This document shows positions 50,261 to 62,170 of a stretch of DNA of 64,000 nt, piece by piece. Origin of the DNA: Spirochaetaceae bacterium (GTDB lineage Bacteria > Spirochaetota > Spirochaetia > Treponematales > Breznakiellaceae); contig JAITJI010000137.1 in the NCBI GenBank assembly GCA_031279015.1, forward strand, positions 1 through 64,000. Reading direction: 5' to 3'. The position numbers and the translations under genes were made by a program. Numbering within the stretch: position 1 is the first letter of the stretch; each line of letters opens with the position of its first letter. The notes beneath the pieces were generated by a model that saw only the letters and a program-made list of their open reading frames with translations, was not told where the DNA came from and did not search any database.

Positions 50261-53077
50261 ATGGTGCGAAAGGGACTATTATATGACAATCTTGCGGTAT
50301 TTCTTTTTTCTATTGCCGCTGTTTTGGTGCTGGCGCTTTCGATCTTTGCCGGTATATTCATCAATTCCATATCGGCATTTCTGCGGGATAGTATCGAGGA
50401 GAGGCTCCTGGCCGCAAGCCGTTCTGTGGCGCATCTGGTTACGGCGGAGGAGTTGGCGGAACTGGTAAACCCGGAGGACATGGAGAAACCCATCTTTGCC
50501 GAACTCCGGAAGCGTCTTATCGCCTTTGCCGAAGAGTCCAACCTGCTCTATGTATACTACCTCAGGCCTATCGAAGGAAACAAGTGGCAGTTCATCGTTG
50601 ACAATGATATCAGCGAAGACACGGTAAACATAGCTACGGCTCCCGTGGACGATGAGGAAACCCCCCGGCGGGCTCTGAATGAAGGCCGGGCGGTTACCGC
50701 GGATCTGGGGCAATATTCGATAGGCTACGATCAGATCCTCTCCGCCTTTGCCCCGATTTTTGACCGTAAGGGAAGGATCGTGGCCCTGGGAGGGGTGGAT
50801 ATCAGCGATAAACAGTTGCTGCTGACCCGGCGGCGGACCATCGGCCTTTCGGTGATGCTGCTGTTCTCCATCATCTTCGTCATAGTATCGGGTTTCCTGA
50901 GTTTTTTTGTGTACAAGCAGAAGGAAGCCGTCTTTTCCCGGCGTTTTAAACAGCAGGAGCTGATGTCCCTTCTGGCGCAGAGCTTTATTTCCGCCCGGGA
51001 TATAGGTTTCGTCATCAACGAAGCCCTGCGGATAAGCGGTGAATTCCTCAAAGTCAGCCGGATCGTCATCGGGATAGCCGGGGAAAGCTCCGAGACAAGC
51101 CATGCGGCCTACCTCTGGAGCAGGGTGGACGCGGTAATCAGCACCCCTCTGCATACAAGGTTCAACAGTATTATCAACAGCTTCCCCCGGGAGCAGCCTG
51201 CGGACATTCCCCTCATCTCCTGTGATGAAACCCGGGTATGTCCGGACTATACGATCATGGAATCCGCCGGGATCAGGGCCTTTGTCATGACGCCCCTGTA
51301 CCGGGATGGTAAGTTCTGGGCGGTACTGGCCACGGAGGAATGCCAGGGCCCCCGAAAATGGACGGAAAGTGACCGGCAGCTCATTGTTACCCTCAGCAGT
51401 CTTATCGTGGGGGCGACGAACCGGGATCTGCGGGAAAAGGAACGGGACGCCGCCCTTACCCAGGCTGAGCGGGCAAGTCAGGCAAAGAGCATCTTCCTTG
51501 CCAACATGAGTCATGAGATTCGTACCCCTATGAACGCCATCATTGGTATGACCAATATCGCAAAAACATCGGGGAATATCGAAAGAAAAGAGTATTGCCT
51601 TAACAAAATTGAAGATGCTTCCAACCATTTGCTGGGAGTCATCAATGATATTCTGGATATGTCAAAGATCGAGGCAAACAAATTTGAGCTTTCCTTTGCG
51701 AATTTTGACTTTGAGAAGATGCTCCGGAAAGTGGTGAACGTAATCAATTTCCGCATGGATGAGAAACACCTGGATTTTACCGTGCATATAGACCGGAATA
51801 TCCCCCGTTATCTCTATGGGGATGATCAGCGTCTGGCCCAGGTGATTACGAATCTGCTTTCCAATGCCGCTAAATTTACTCCCGAACAGGGCACGATCCG
51901 GCTTGATGCGGACCTGGAGCAGACGGAAGGGGACCTCTGCGCCATCCGCACCAGTGTGGCCGACTCCGGCATAGGCATTACCGCGGAGCAACAATCCCGG
52001 CTTTTTACCTCCTTTGAGCAGGCCGATTCGAGTACCTCCCGTAAATTCGGCGGTACGGGTCTGGGACTGGCGATTTCAAAACGTATTGTGGAGATGATGG
52101 ACGGGGATATTTGGGTGAAATCCGAACCCGGAAAGGGGTCTGTATTTACCTTTCAGGTAAAAATAAAACGGGGACAGCAGTTGGAGGAAAGCCGCCTTGC
52201 ATCCGGGGTGGGATGGAAGAATCTCCGGGTCCTTGTGGTGGACGATGCCGTTGATGTCCGGGAGTATTTCAGGGAGATAGCCGGGGGGATGGGATTGTCC
52301 CTGGAAACCGCCTCAGACGGTGTAGAGGCCCTGGATTTCATCAAGAAAAAGGGGCCCTATGATATCTATTTTGTGGATTGGAAGATGCCCGGTATAGACG
52401 GTATTGAACTTGCCCGCAGGATCCGGGAAGGGGGAGGGGAATCCGTTGTTATCATGATATCCGCCACCCAATGGACCGCCATTGAAGAGGATGCAAAAAG
52501 CGCGGGGGTGAATAAATTCCTGCCCAAACCCCTGTTTCCTTCCGCCATTGCCGACTGTATCAACCAGTGCCTTGGGCAGGACAATCTGGTTGCGGAGGCC
52601 GGCCTGAAAGTGGAGGAAATAGACAAGTTTGAGGGAAAACAGATGCTGTTGGTGGAGGATGTGGAAGTCAACCGGGAGATCGTGATCTCCCTGCTGGAGC
52701 CTACTGCCCTGGCTATTGACTGTGCAGAAAACGGAACCCAGGCGGTTAGATTTTTTATGGAAAACCCGGAGAAATACGACCTTATTTTTATGGATGTGCA
52801 GATGCCTGAAATGGACGGCTATGAGGCTACCCGCTGCATCCGTGCCTTTGAGGAAGAGCGGAGAAAGGGATCAGAGGGGCCTGAGGGGAAAACTCCCGGC
52901 ATTCCCATTATCGCCATGACCGCCAATGTATTCCGGGAGGATATTGAAAAATGTCTCGCTTCGGGGATGAACGCCCATATAGGCAAGCCCCTGGACCTTG
53001 AAGAGGTACTCTCGGTACTGCGAATCTACCTGAAGGACACGCCCCTTGCCAGGCCCAATCCCCCTTCCGAAACCTAA
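50261..53077 (+). CDS. Membrane hybrid sensor histidine kinase with GAF-like region, HisKA/HATPase and two REC domains
   Basis: FLANMSHEIRTPMNAIIGM, GTGLGLAISKRIVEMM; RVLVVDDAVDV and QMLLVEDVEVNREI receivers. Confidence 0.95.
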   Translation: MVRKGLLYDNLAVFLFSIAAVLVLALSIFAGIFINSISAFLRDSIEERLLAASRSVAHLVTAEELAELVNPEDMEKPIFAELRKRLIAFAEESNLLYVYYLRPIEGNKWQFIVDNDISEDTVNIATAPVDDEETPRRALNEGRAVTADLGQYSIGYDQILSAFAPIFDRKGRIVALGGVDISDKQLLLTRRRTIGLSVMLLFSIIFVIVSGFLSFFVYKQKEAVFSRRFKQQELMSLLAQSFISARDIGFVINEALRISGEFLKVSRIVIGIAGESSETSHAAYLWSRVDAVISTPLHTRFNSIINSFPREQPADIPLISCDETRVCPDYTIMESAGIRAFVMTPLYRDGKFWAVLATEECQGPRKWTESDRQLIVTLSSLIVGATNRDLREKERDAALTQAERASQAKSIFLANMSHEIRTPMNAIIGMTNIAKTSGNIERKEYCLNKIEDASNHLLGVINDILDMSKIEANKFELSFANFDFEKMLRKVVNVINFRMDEKHLDFTVHIDRNIPRYLYGDDQRLAQVITNLLSNAAKFTPEQGTIRLDADLEQTEGDLCAIRTSVADSGIGITAEQQSRLFTSFEQADSSTSRKFGGTGLGLAISKRIVEMMDGDIWVKSEPGKGSVFTFQVKIKRGQQLEESRLASGVGWKNLRVLVVDDAVDVREYFREIAGGMGLSLETASDGVEALDFIKKKGPYDIYFVDWKMPGIDGIELARRIREGGGESVVIMISATQWTAIEEDAKSAGVNKFLPKPLFPSAIADCINQCLGQDNLVAEAGLKVEEIDKFEGKQMLLVEDVEVNREIVISLLEPTALAIDCAENGTQAVRFFMENPEKYDLIFMDVQMPEMDGYEATRCIRAFEEERRKGSEGPEGKTPGIPIIAMTANVFREDIEKCLASGMNAHIGKPLDLEEVLSVLRIYLKDTPLARPNPPSET

Positions 53078-53321
53078 AAGAGCGTTTAGGCAGCATCCAT
53101 TGCGGCTATAAATACCTCCGTCAAGATCGGATCGCCCAGGGGGTTTTTCCTGCCGTCATCCTGTCATATTTTCCCGGATAACCGCCATATACCCGGAGAG
53201 TCGCCTGTGGGGGCGGAATCAAAACCCACCGCCCCGTAGGAACCCCGGTAATAGGGAGCCGTCGGGGGGTTTTATGGGAAGAGGGAAGAAGGTATAATAT
53301 TCCGGCAAACCGGAGGTTATA

Positions 53322-54455
53322 ATGAAGATTGGTATTGATACCTTCGCCTGTGACGGCGGCAAGTCGGGGGTTGGTGTCTATTTGACCCAGTTTTTAAAAA
53401 AAATACCCCCTTCCGGTGACCGGTATGAACTGTTTGGATGGGATTTTGACCGTTTTGCCTTTGGTGAGACCGCTTCAAACCTGGAATTTATTTCCCAGTG
53501 TTTTGTTAATGGCCGGACCGCTAATTCGCTCTGGCACCAGTTCAAATATTCTCAATTTGCCCGCGTTCGGGAGTATGACGGCTGTTTTTTTCCTGCCGCC
53601 CACAGGCGGCTTCCCTATACCTCTCCGGTTCCCGCCATTGGTACGGTCCATGACATGGCGGCATTCTGGGGAACCGCCAAAACCCGGGAACATCTGGGGG
53701 CGGTTATCCGGATGGTACTCCCCAATGCCCTCCGCCATCTGGACCGGATCATCGCCGTAAGCGGGTGGGTCAAGCAGGAATTGGTGGATCTGGCCCGGGT
53801 AAAGGAATCCCGAATCGAGGTGGTTTCCAATGGCATCGATCATACCGCCTTTTACCCCCGGCCCCGGAACGAGGAGAGCGTTGTCCTTATTCAGCCTTTC
53901 AGTTTCCGCAGACCCTATATCCTCTACGCATCCCGGATAGATCATCCGGTAAAAAACCATGTACGGCTTATCAAGGCCTTTGAGATATTCAAGGAACGGA
54001 CCAGGTACCCCCACCGGCTGGTTCTGGCGGGGGCCGACAGCCACCGGGCGGAAAAGGTAAAGGCCGCGGCGGCGGCCAGCGCCTACCGGAACGATATTTT
54101 TTTTACCGGTCACTTTCCCTTCAACAGCCTGCCGGAACTCTACGCCGGCGCCGACTTTGTGGTTTACCCTTCCATGTACGAGGGCTTTGGCCTTGGAGTC
54201 CTGGAAGCCATGGCATCGGGGATCCCCGTCACCTGCGCCCGGGCCGCCTCCCTTCCGGAGACCGCTGAACACGCTGCCCTCTATTTTGATCCCCTAAATC
54301 CTGAGGATATGGCGGATCGCATGGTAACCATCACCACCAACCGGGATATATACCGGGAATGCCGTACCCTGGGGCTTGAACGGGTTAAGGTTTTTTCCTG
54401 GGATCGCTGTGTTGAACGGACCTTGCAGATTATCCGGGAAACCGTAGGAAAGTAG
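53322..54455 (+). CDS. Glycosyltransferase family 4 (GT-B)
   Basis: VVSNGIDHTAFYPRP, PSMYEGFGLGVLEAMASGIPVTCARAASLPE. Confidence 0.92.
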   Translation: MKIGIDTFACDGGKSGVGVYLTQFLKKIPPSGDRYELFGWDFDRFAFGETASNLEFISQCFVNGRTANSLWHQFKYSQFARVREYDGCFFPAAHRRLPYTSPVPAIGTVHDMAAFWGTAKTREHLGAVIRMVLPNALRHLDRIIAVSGWVKQELVDLARVKESRIEVVSNGIDHTAFYPRPRNEESVVLIQPFSFRRPYILYASRIDHPVKNHVRLIKAFEIFKERTRYPHRLVLAGADSHRAEKVKAAAAASAYRNDIFFTGHFPFNSLPELYAGADFVVYPSMYEGFGLGVLEAMASGIPVTCARAASLPETAEHAALYFDPLNPEDMADRMVTITTNRDIYRECRTLGLERVKVFSWDRCVERTLQIIRETVGK

Positions 54456-54521
54456 GGTTTTTATGGTGAATAATCCCCGGTCGGTTCAGGCCATTTTCTC
54501 CGGGTACAAGGCGGTTTTTGT

Positions 54522-55931
54522 GTGACCAATTCCCCATCCTTTTCTTCTTCTCCGGAGGTCTTTGAGTGGCTTTTTCGGTTTATCAATCTGGAATCAGGAC
54601 AGCATTCCCGCAATTTTCGCCTTGACCGAATGGAACTGCTCGCCAAGCTGGCGGGGCATCCGGAGAAGGCGGCGCCGGTTATCCATGCTGCAGGATCCAA
54701 GGGCAAGGGTTCGGTCATCGGGATGATCGCCCGGGTCCTTGATTGCTGGGGGCTCAATCCTGCCCGGTTTATGTCCCCCCATGTGACCGAATACCGGGAA
54801 CGTATCACCGGGGGCAAGGGCTTCTTTGATGAATCCATTTATGCCGCGGCAGGGAATGAGCTGCGGGTTCTGGCGGAGAGTCTACAGGACTTCACCGGGG
54901 ATTCCCGGCAGCTCTTTGATACCGCCCGGGACGGTGAGGAGCCCACTTTTTTTGAGCTCTTAACCCTCTATTTTTTTCTCTGCGCCCGGCTGGCCCGCTG
55001 CGGCGCCATGGCGGTGGAGACCGGCATGGGAGGGCGGCTGGATGCAACCAATATTGTGGACCCCCTGGTTTCGGTGATAACCATGATCGAACTGGAACAC
55101 ACCGAATATCTGGGGACTACCATTGCCCGGATCGCCGCCGAAAAGGGGGGGATCATCAAGCCCCGCAGGCCACTGATCCTGGCGGAACAGACTCCCGAGG
55201 CTCTGGGGGTACTCCGGCGGATCGCCGACGAACGGGAGGCCCCCCTCTACTACCTCCCCGATCTGGTTCGGATTGAAGAGCTCCGGGTCCATCGGGATGG
55301 CACCGACTTTTCCCTGAATTTTATCGGGGAGAACCGGTTTCCCCAGCCCCTGTCCGTTTCCCTTGGCATCCCCGGGGCAGTCCAGGCCGGAAACGCGGGC
55401 CTGGCGATACTGGCCCTGAAGATCGCCTTTCCCGCCATTGACGGCCCCACTATTTGCCGGAGTCTCCGGGGTTTCAGCCTGCCCGCCCGGTTTGAAAAAC
55501 TCCGGGATGATCCGTCTGTACTCATAGACGGCGCCCATACGCCGAAAAGTGTGGAGTGCTGCCTTGAGACTTTTACTGCTCTCTACGGAGATGGGGGGGT
55601 TCTCATCTTTGGCTGTGCGGCGGGGAAAAATGCGGAGGCCATGGCGGGGATTCTCATTGCCCATTTCTCCCGGATCATAATCACCACCCCGGGATCCTTT
55701 AAGCGGAACGATCCGGAAGCGGTTTACGAAATATTCCGGGAAGAGGCCCGTAAAACGCCGCCTCAAAAACAGGCCGGGGGGTCTGGAGAGGCGTCCCTGC
55801 CGATCCTCATCAAGGATACTGAAGCCGCCCTGGCCCGGGCCCTGAAGATCGGCCGGAAGCAGGGACTACCCGTCTTGGGGATAGGTTCCTTCTACCTCGC
55901 CGCAGAGATCCGCCGACTCTGCCCTCCCTGA
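54522..55931 (+). CDS. folC: Bifunctional folylpolyglutamate/dihydrofolate synthase
   Basis: HAAGSKGKGSVIGMIARVL, MAVETGMGGRLDATNIV, DGAHTPKS motifs. Confidence 0.92.
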   Translation: MTNSPSFSSSPEVFEWLFRFINLESGQHSRNFRLDRMELLAKLAGHPEKAAPVIHAAGSKGKGSVIGMIARVLDCWGLNPARFMSPHVTEYRERITGGKGFFDESIYAAAGNELRVLAESLQDFTGDSRQLFDTARDGEEPTFFELLTLYFFLCARLARCGAMAVETGMGGRLDATNIVDPLVSVITMIELEHTEYLGTTIARIAAEKGGIIKPRRPLILAEQTPEALGVLRRIADEREAPLYYLPDLVRIEELRVHRDGTDFSLNFIGENRFPQPLSVSLGIPGAVQAGNAGLAILALKIAFPAIDGPTICRSLRGFSLPARFEKLRDDPSVLIDGAHTPKSVECCLETFTALYGDGGVLIFGCAAGKNAEAMAGILIAHFSRIIITTPGSFKRNDPEAVYEIFREEARKTPPQKQAGGSGEASLPILIKDTEAALARALKIGRKQGLPVLGIGSFYLAAEIRRLCPP

Positions 55932-55966
55932 TGCTAAAGGATGGCCCGCATTACGCAGAAATCCGG

Positions 55967-58561
55967 TTAAGCCCCTGCGGAGGTTTTCGTGTTTACCCTT
56001 TTCGGCTTGCAGGTTTTCTTTGGTTTCAGGATCCCGCCGTCAAAGAGGATGCCGAAGGCTTCCCCGGCGGACTCGACAAAATCCACCGCAAGGGAGGAAC
56101 GGATCTCCCTGTCAAGCTCTTCCCAATCCTCCCGGTTATCCGCAGGCAGGATAACCCGTTCCATGCCGTTTCTGATGGCGGCCAGTAGTTTTTCCTTGAG
56201 CCCGCCGATGGGGAGGATCCGTCCGGTAAGGGTGAGTTCCCCTGTCATGGCTATTGCCGGTTTGGGGGGGACCTGGCAGAGGGTGGAGAGAAGGGATGCC
56301 GCCAGTGTGATCCCTGCAGAGGGACCATCCTTGGGAATAGCGCCCTCGGGGACGTGGAGGTGAAAGTCCGTTTTTCCCACATCCTTCATGAAAAAAGCAT
56401 ACTCGCCACTGACGCTTCGTAGATAGGAGAGGGCTATTCGGGCGCTTTCCTTCATCACGTCTCCCAGGTTTCCAGTGATGATAAGTTCTCCGCTTCCCTC
56501 AAAGCTGATGGTTTCCACCGGCAGCACGGTACCTCCCGTTTCGGTCCAGGCCAGACCGTAGGAAACTCCAACCCTGGCTTCCCGGTACACTACATCCTTT
56601 TTGTATTTTCTCCTGCCCAGGAGTTTTTCCAGATCCTCCCGGCGTACTTGCTTTTTGAAGGATTCAAGGGGTTTTCCGGGGTCCTTGCCATACTGTTTCT
56701 GCACCGCGCTCCGGGCGATACGCCTGATGCAACGGGCAATCTCCCGTTCCAGTCCCCGGACTCCGCTTTCCATGGTCCAATGCCGGACAATTTCCAGAAC
56801 GGCCTGATCCTTAAAGGTGATCTTCGCCTTTCCAAGCCCGTTTTCCCGCAGATTCTTGGGGATCAGAAACTGTTCCGCGATGGCGAGTTTTTCCATATCC
56901 CCGTACCCGGGGATCTCGATGATCTCCATCCGGTCCAACAGGGGGTAGGGGATGGAATGGAGGGAATTGGCGGTGGCGATAAAGAGTACCCTGGAGAGGT
57001 CATAGGGCAGCTCCAGGTAGTGATCGGTAAAATTAGCATTCTGTTCCGGATCCAGAACCTCAAGCAAGGCCGCGGCGGGATCTCCCCGGAAATCATTGGA
57101 GGAGAGTTTGTCAATTTCATCCAGGAGGAATACGGGGTTTATCGTTTCCGCTTTCCGCATGGACTGGATTATCTTTCCCGGCAAAGCCCCCACATAGGTC
57201 TTCCGGTGTCCCCGGATCTCGGCTTCGTCCCGTACCCCTCCCAGGGAGATTCGGATAAAACGCCGTCCCAGAGCCCGGGCCACAGATTTGCCCAGGCTCG
57301 TTTTTCCCGTTCCCGGGGGACCCACAAAGCAGAGAATCGGCCCCTTAATGCCGGAATGTCCATTTTCCCGGGCGCTTAACTCCCGGACCGCGATGAATTC
57401 CAGGATCCGTTCCTTGGCTTTATGCATATCAAAGTGATCCTCATTGAGGATCCTTTCCGCCGCCTCAAGGTCCCCGGAATCGACGCTGAACTCACTCCAG
57501 GGAAGGTCGGCTATCCACTCCAGGTAGCCCCGCAGCACCCCCGCCTCCGGAGAGAAAGGCTGAAGTTTCCTGAGCCGCTGTATTTCTTTTTTTGCCTTGA
57601 GGAGGATCTCCTCCGGGGGATGTTTTGCATCAATGGCCTTTTCCAGGTCGGCAAATTCGTCTTCCCCTCCGTCCTTCCCCAGTTCCCTGTTTATTTCCCT
57701 GAGCTGTTCATGGAGGATATACTCCCGCTGGTTTTTATCCATCCGGCTTTTAACCTTGCCGCTGATGTTCTTTTGAATACCAAAGATCTCGTTTTCCAGT
57801 TCCAGGGTTTCCAGTATCTTCTCCAGCCGTTCCGCAGTTTCCTTAATCCCCAAAAGCTCAACCTTCCGTTCGGCCTTGACGGCAATGGTGTTGCAGATCA
57901 GATTGCCCAGCCGTTCAGGGCTGTCGGTTTTTTCCACCGCCGTCAGGGTTTCTGTGCTTATCCTTTTAGAGAATTCCGCATACTGGCAAAAAGATTTCTG
58001 TACCGTCCGGGCCAGGGCCGCAATTTCCCGGTTCGACATATCTGCTGCCCCGGAACTCCTGATGGGATTGATGGTAACCATGGCGCAGCCGGACCGGATC
58101 CGGGCCGTGTCGATAGTTGCCCGGTATTCACCCTGTAGTACCACCCGGTAGGTATTATCGGGGAGTTTCAGGTGCTGGACTATACGAACCACCGTACCAA
58201 CCCCATAGGTATCGGGGATGCCCTCCGAATTACCCGGATTCGTGTCAAGGACAATACTTCCGTCCCCGGCCCTGAGGCAGGCCGCAAAGAGCCGCAGATC
58301 CCTGCCCAGAGCAGCGTCCACCGCCGCAATACCCGCCTTATAAGTGATAAACATGGGGATCATGGTATGGGGAAACAGAACAAACTCCCGCAAGGGGAGG
58401 AGAGGAAAGTTTTCCTCCACAGCCCTGCCTTTCAGGGCCGAAAAAAAGCGAAAAACCCCCTCACGCCTTGAAGCCTTTGGGGGTTTTGAAGCGATTGGGA
58501 GCTCTGGAGCTTCCGAGGAGTTTGAAATTCCCGGGAGTATTGAACCCCTTGGGTTTTTCAT
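55967..58561 (-). CDS. lon: ATP-dependent protease Lon
   Basis: [39 protein letters not shown] with [10 protein letters not shown] Ser-Lys dyad. Confidence 0.96.
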   Translation of the reverse strand: MKNPRGSILPGISNSSEAPELPIASKPPKASRREGVFRFFSALKGRAVEENFPLLPLREFVLFPHTMIPMFITYKAGIAAVDAALGRDLRLFAACLRAGDGSIVLDTNPGNSEGIPDTYGVGTVVRIVQHLKLPDNTYRVVLQGEYRATIDTARIRSGCAMVTINPIRSSGAADMSNREIAALARTVQKSFCQYAEFSKRISTETLTAVEKTDSPERLGNLICNTIAVKAERKVELLGIKETAERLEKILETLELENEIFGIQKNISGKVKSRMDKNQREYILHEQLREINRELGKDGGEDEFADLEKAIDAKHPPEEILLKAKKEIQRLRKLQPFSPEAGVLRGYLEWIADLPWSEFSVDSGDLEAAERILNEDHFDMHKAKERILEFIAVRELSARENGHSGIKGPILCFVGPPGTGKTSLGKSVARALGRRFIRISLGGVRDEAEIRGHRKTYVGALPGKIIQSMRKAETINPVFLLDEIDKLSSNDFRGDPAAALLEVLDPEQNANFTDHYLELPYDLSRVLFIATANSLHSIPYPLLDRMEIIEIPGYGDMEKLAIAEQFLIPKNLRENGLGKAKITFKDQAVLEIVRHWTMESGVRGLEREIARCIRRIARSAVQKQYGKDPGKPLESFKKQVRREDLEKLLGRRKYKKDVVYREARVGVSYGLAWTETGGTVLPVETISFEGSGELIITGNLGDVMKESARIALSYLRSVSGEYAFFMKDVGKTDFHLHVPEGAIPKDGPSAGITLAASLLSTLCQVPPKPAIAMTGELTLTGRILPIGGLKEKLLAAIRNGMERVILPADNREDWEELDREIRSSLAVDFVESAGEAFGILFDGGILKPKKTCKPKRVNTKTSAGA

Positions 58562-59811
58562 GCGCTTTTCTGGAGAGGATGAATCTCCGGCGGTTCAGAT
58601 TTTTCCACTACCTCCTGGGTAATAACCACCCGTTTTCCCCCCTTCATCGAAGGAATCTCAAACATAATATCCGTCATAAGCCGTTCAACGATGGCCCGTA
58701 AGCCCCTGGCGCCGGTCTTTTGCTTGATCGCCGTATCGGCAATGGCGTTGATGGCCCCTTCGGTAAATTCCAGCTTTACATCGTCAATGGCCATGGATGC
58801 CTGATACTGCTTAACGATGGCGTTTCTGGGTTCAGTAATGATCCGCTTCAAATCCTCCCGGTTTAATTCCTCAAGACTCACCGTGATGGGAAGCCTCCCG
58901 ATAAATTCGGGGATCATGCCAAAGTGAATGAGGTCATCCGGGTGCAGGGCATTGTAGAGGTCTTTGAGGTTCCGTTCCCTTGTATCATGTACATCGGCGC
59001 CAAAACCCATGGGATGCTGCACCACCCGCCGTTCAATAAACTTGTCAAGCCCCACAAAGGCTCCGCCGCAGATAAAGAGAATATTGGTGGTGTCTATCCG
59101 GATCATCTCCTGGTTGGGATGTTTCCTGCCGCCCTGAGGGGGGACCGATGCGATGGTCCCCTCAATGATTTTGAGCAGGGCCTGCTGGACCCCCTCGCCG
59201 GACACATCCCGGGTGATGGACACATTTTCACCCTTCCGGGCGATCTTGTCGATCTCATCTATGTACACGATGCCCCGTTCGGCGGCGGCGATGTTTCCAC
59301 CGGCGTTTTGGATGAGTTTGAGCAGGATGTTTTCTACATCCTCCCCCACATACCCCGCCTCGGTAAGGGTGGTAGCATCCACAATGGCAAAGGGTACCTT
59401 CAGCTTTTTCGCCTGGGTCTTGGCCAGGAGGGTTTTCCCCGTTCCCGTGGGACCAATGAGGAGAACGTTGGATTTTTCAATCTCCACATCATCGGGCTCC
59501 TTTGCGGGGTTGGCAATCCGCTTGTAGTGGTTGTACACCGCTACGGAGAGGGCCTTCTTCGCATCATTCTGACCGATGACAAAGAGATCCAGATAGTTTT
59601 TTATCTCCTTCGGGGTAGGTATGTCGCCGGTAAACTGGCTGGATAGATCGTGATCCTCTTCCGCCAGAATCTTCCGGCATACTTCGACACATTCATCACA
59701 GATAAAGACATCGTTCGGCCCGGCAATGAGCCGCCTGGCGTTATCGCCGTTTTTCCCGCAGAAGGAGCAGGAACGTTCAAATCCGCCTGAACCATTACGT
59801 AGCCGAGCCAT
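58558..59811 (-). CDS. clpX: ATP-dependent Clp protease ATP-binding subunit ClpX
   Basis: [31 protein letters not shown] zinc finger; [16 protein letters not shown]. Confidence 0.97.
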   Translation of the reverse strand: MARLRNGSGGFERSCSFCGKNGDNARRLIAGPNDVFICDECVEVCRKILAEEDHDLSSQFTGDIPTPKEIKNYLDLFVIGQNDAKKALSVAVYNHYKRIANPAKEPDDVEIEKSNVLLIGPTGTGKTLLAKTQAKKLKVPFAIVDATTLTEAGYVGEDVENILLKLIQNAGGNIAAAERGIVYIDEIDKIARKGENVSITRDVSGEGVQQALLKIIEGTIASVPPQGGRKHPNQEMIRIDTTNILFICGGAFVGLDKFIERRVVQHPMGFGADVHDTRERNLKDLYNALHPDDLIHFGMIPEFIGRLPITVSLEELNREDLKRIITEPRNAIVKQYQASMAIDDVKLEFTEGAINAIADTAIKQKTGARGLRAIVERLMTDIMFEIPSMKGGKRVVITQEVVEKSEPPEIHPLQKSA

Positions 59812-60409
59812 TTTTTACCCTCGTTAATACCTGATCCGCAACCCCATAGGCAACGGCCTCTTCAGCCGGCATATAGAAGTCCCTTTCCATATCTACGGCA
59901 ATTTGGACCACATCTTTACCGGTATGTTTGGAAAAATAGTCAATGATGAGCTTTTTTAATCTGAGAATCTCCCTGGCCTGGATGCCAATATCCCGGGCCT
60001 GTCCCTGGGCGCCTCCCCAGGGCTGATGGATAAGCACCCGGGAGGAGGGCAGTACCAGCCGTTTTCCCGGCGTGCCGGCGGTGAGGATCAGCGCCGCCAT
60101 ACTTGCCGCCTGTCCAAGGCAGATGGTCTGGATATCGCATTTCAGGGACTGCATGGTGTCGTAGATCGCCAACCCTGCGGTGACCGAACCCCCGGGGGAG
60201 TTGATATAGAGGCTTATATCTTTTTCCGTATCCTGGCCATCCAGGAAGAGGAGTTGGGCCACCACCAGATCCGCCGTTAAATCGTTGATCTCCCCATCTA
60301 AAAAAACAATCCTGTCTTTGAGCAGCCGGGAATAAATATCATAGGATCGTTCACCAATTCCGGTCTGTTCAACCACAATTGGTACCAGAGAATTCATTTT
60401 TTCGTTCAT
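59795..60409 (-). CDS. clpP: ATP-dependent Clp protease proteolytic subunit
   Basis: [47 protein letters not shown]. Confidence 0.97.
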   Translation of the reverse strand: MNEKMNSLVPIVVEQTGIGERSYDIYSRLLKDRIVFLDGEINDLTADLVVAQLLFLDGQDTEKDISLYINSPGGSVTAGLAIYDTMQSLKCDIQTICLGQAASMAALILTAGTPGKRLVLPSSRVLIHQPWGGAQGQARDIGIQAREILRLKKLIIDYFSKHTGKDVVQIAVDMERDFYMPAEEAVAYGVADQVLTRVKNGSAT

Positions 60410-60418
60410 CTTTACAAT

Positions 60419-61789
60419 TTAACCATTATTTTGGACCAGGTCCAGATATTTTTCTGTTTTACCCTTCTTTATCGTATTTTCCGACAATAACAGGTCAAAA
60501 AGCTTCCGATCTTTGATATCATCCGCCAATAACTCCTGCATATTCTCCGGTTCATAGTGCTTTTTAACCTCTTCCAGGGACATTCCGGTATTCTGGGCGA
60601 TGGTTTCAAGCTCCATATCCGTTTCTTCCTTTGAAGCGGTAATGCCCAGGTCCCGGATAAGGGTTTCCACCACAATCCGGCTCTGAAGGGCCTTAACCGT
60701 GTTAGGCCGCCATTCCTCAAGGAGCAGTTTCCTATCGGTGTCCGAGGTCTCCATGCGTCTGGCGAACTCATCAGCGTCAACCCCGAATTGCCGGGCAAGA
60801 TTTCTCCACCGGCCGTCGAGCTCTATCTGGATCATGGATTCGGGTACATCCACCGGCGTGGTTTCCAGAATTTTTTCCAGTAACCTGCTGATGGTAAGCT
60901 CCCGGATACGCCGTTCCAGATTTTTGGTAAGCCGATCCCGGATAGCGGTCTTCAGATCCTCCAGGGTTTGGTACTTTTCATCCACATCCTGGGCCAGATC
61001 ATCGTCCAAATCCGGGAGTTTCTTTTCCTTTAAAGCGGTAATGGTTACCCGGATCTTTTTGGTTTTTCCTGCAAGCTCAGGATCGTCAAGATCGGCAGGG
61101 TAGGTCTTTTCGATATCCCGGGTTTCCCCCTTCTTCATCCCGGTAACTTCATCGTCAAATTTATATATATTGTGGAACGAACCAAGGGTAAAAACAAAAT
61201 CCTGCCGTTCCGAACCGGCGACAGGTTCGCCCGAATCGGAAAGCTCCGTATAGTTTACGGTTACCACATCGTTCCGGACCGCGGGGGCCTCATCGTCCCG
61301 GTCCAGGACGACGGCGTTCCGCTCCCGGATGGTCTCCAGTTCCCGGGAAATATCCTCATCAGTAACCTGCACATCGGGGATCTCAACCTCAAGGTCCTTT
61401 CGCTTGCCTACGGTTATTTGGGGCAATACATCGTAGGTCATGGAAAAAACCAGATCCTCATCGATGTTTAGATCCTTCAACTCCTCTTCAATCTGTGGAC
61501 GGGAATAGGGGAGGGGCCGGTCTTCTGCAGGCAAGGATTGATCCTCAAAGATCTCCTCCACCGCTTTTTCGACAATCCGGCCCAGGGCTTCCCCCCTGAG
61601 AGCCTCTCCAAATTTTCTGACCAGCACATCCCGGGGCACCTTGCCCTTTCGAAAACCCGCAATTTGGACGGCCTTGCTGTACTCCGAAAGGATGGCATCA
61701 TATTCGGAACGGATATCCTCTTTTCTAATGGTAACGGTCATTTTAACACTGGAATGTTCCAGATGAGCTATTTCTTTGGATATGGTCAC
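60419..61789 (-). CDS. tig: Trigger factor
   Basis: VQIAGFRKGKVPRDVLVRKFG ribosome-binding signature; PPIase and C-terminal domains. Confidence 0.96.
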   Translation of the reverse strand: MTISKEIAHLEHSSVKMTVTIRKEDIRSEYDAILSEYSKAVQIAGFRKGKVPRDVLVRKFGEALRGEALGRIVEKAVEEIFEDQSLPAEDRPLPYSRPQIEEELKDLNIDEDLVFSMTYDVLPQITVGKRKDLEVEIPDVQVTDEDISRELETIRERNAVVLDRDDEAPAVRNDVVTVNYTELSDSGEPVAGSERQDFVFTLGSFHNIYKFDDEVTGMKKGETRDIEKTYPADLDDPELAGKTKKIRVTITALKEKKLPDLDDDLAQDVDEKYQTLEDLKTAIRDRLTKNLERRIRELTISRLLEKILETTPVDVPESMIQIELDGRWRNLARQFGVDADEFARRMETSDTDRKLLLEEWRPNTVKALQSRIVVETLIRDLGITASKEETDMELETIAQNTGMSLEEVKKHYEPENMQELLADDIKDRKLFDLLLSENTIKKGKTEKYLDLVQNNG

Positions 61790-61846
61790 TGTTTTCCTCT
61801 TTTACGGTTAAAGTTGATATATGGGCTGATCCCAAAATCGGTCATA

Positions 61847-61878
61847 CGGACCCCCCGTCCGACGGACCCCCCGTCCGA
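61847..61878. repeat. Two tandem copies of a 16-bp palindromic unit CGGACCCCCCGTCCGA
   Basis: Exact tandem duplication; each unit contains CGGAC-CCCCC-GTCCG. Confidence 0.9.
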
Positions 61879-61959
61879 CGAAATTGCGTTTTTCAAGACT
61901 GCCGGACAAGCTCTGTTTGCCTCCCCAAAATATGACATTTTTTAACTGCCTCATATAAG

Positions 61960-62031
61960 AGCGGGAAACGGGAGTCGGACCCGCGACATCGACCTTGGCA
62001 AGGTCGCGCTCTACCACTGAGCTATTCCCGC
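61960..62031 (-). tRNA. tRNA-Gly (GCC)
   Basis: Reverse complement GCGGGAA…CGACC-TTGCCAA-GGTCG…GCGGGTCCGACTCCCGT-TTCCCGCT; anticodon GCC. Confidence 0.95.
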
Positions 62032-62089
62032 CTGGTTCCAACCGGAACCGGCATGAGATTCGCCGCTTCTTCCCCGCTACGGATAGTTC

Positions 62090-62170
62090 TGCGAGAGAAG
62101 GGACTTGAACCCTTATGCCAAAGGCACCAGATCCTAAGTCTGGCGTGTCTACCAATTTCACCACTCTCGC
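62090..62170 (-). tRNA. tRNA-Leu (TAG)
   Basis: Reverse complement GCGAGAG…CCAGA-CTTAGGA-TCTGG…AAGGGTTCAAGTCCCTT-CTCTCGCA with long variable arm; anticodon TAG. Confidence 0.94.
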
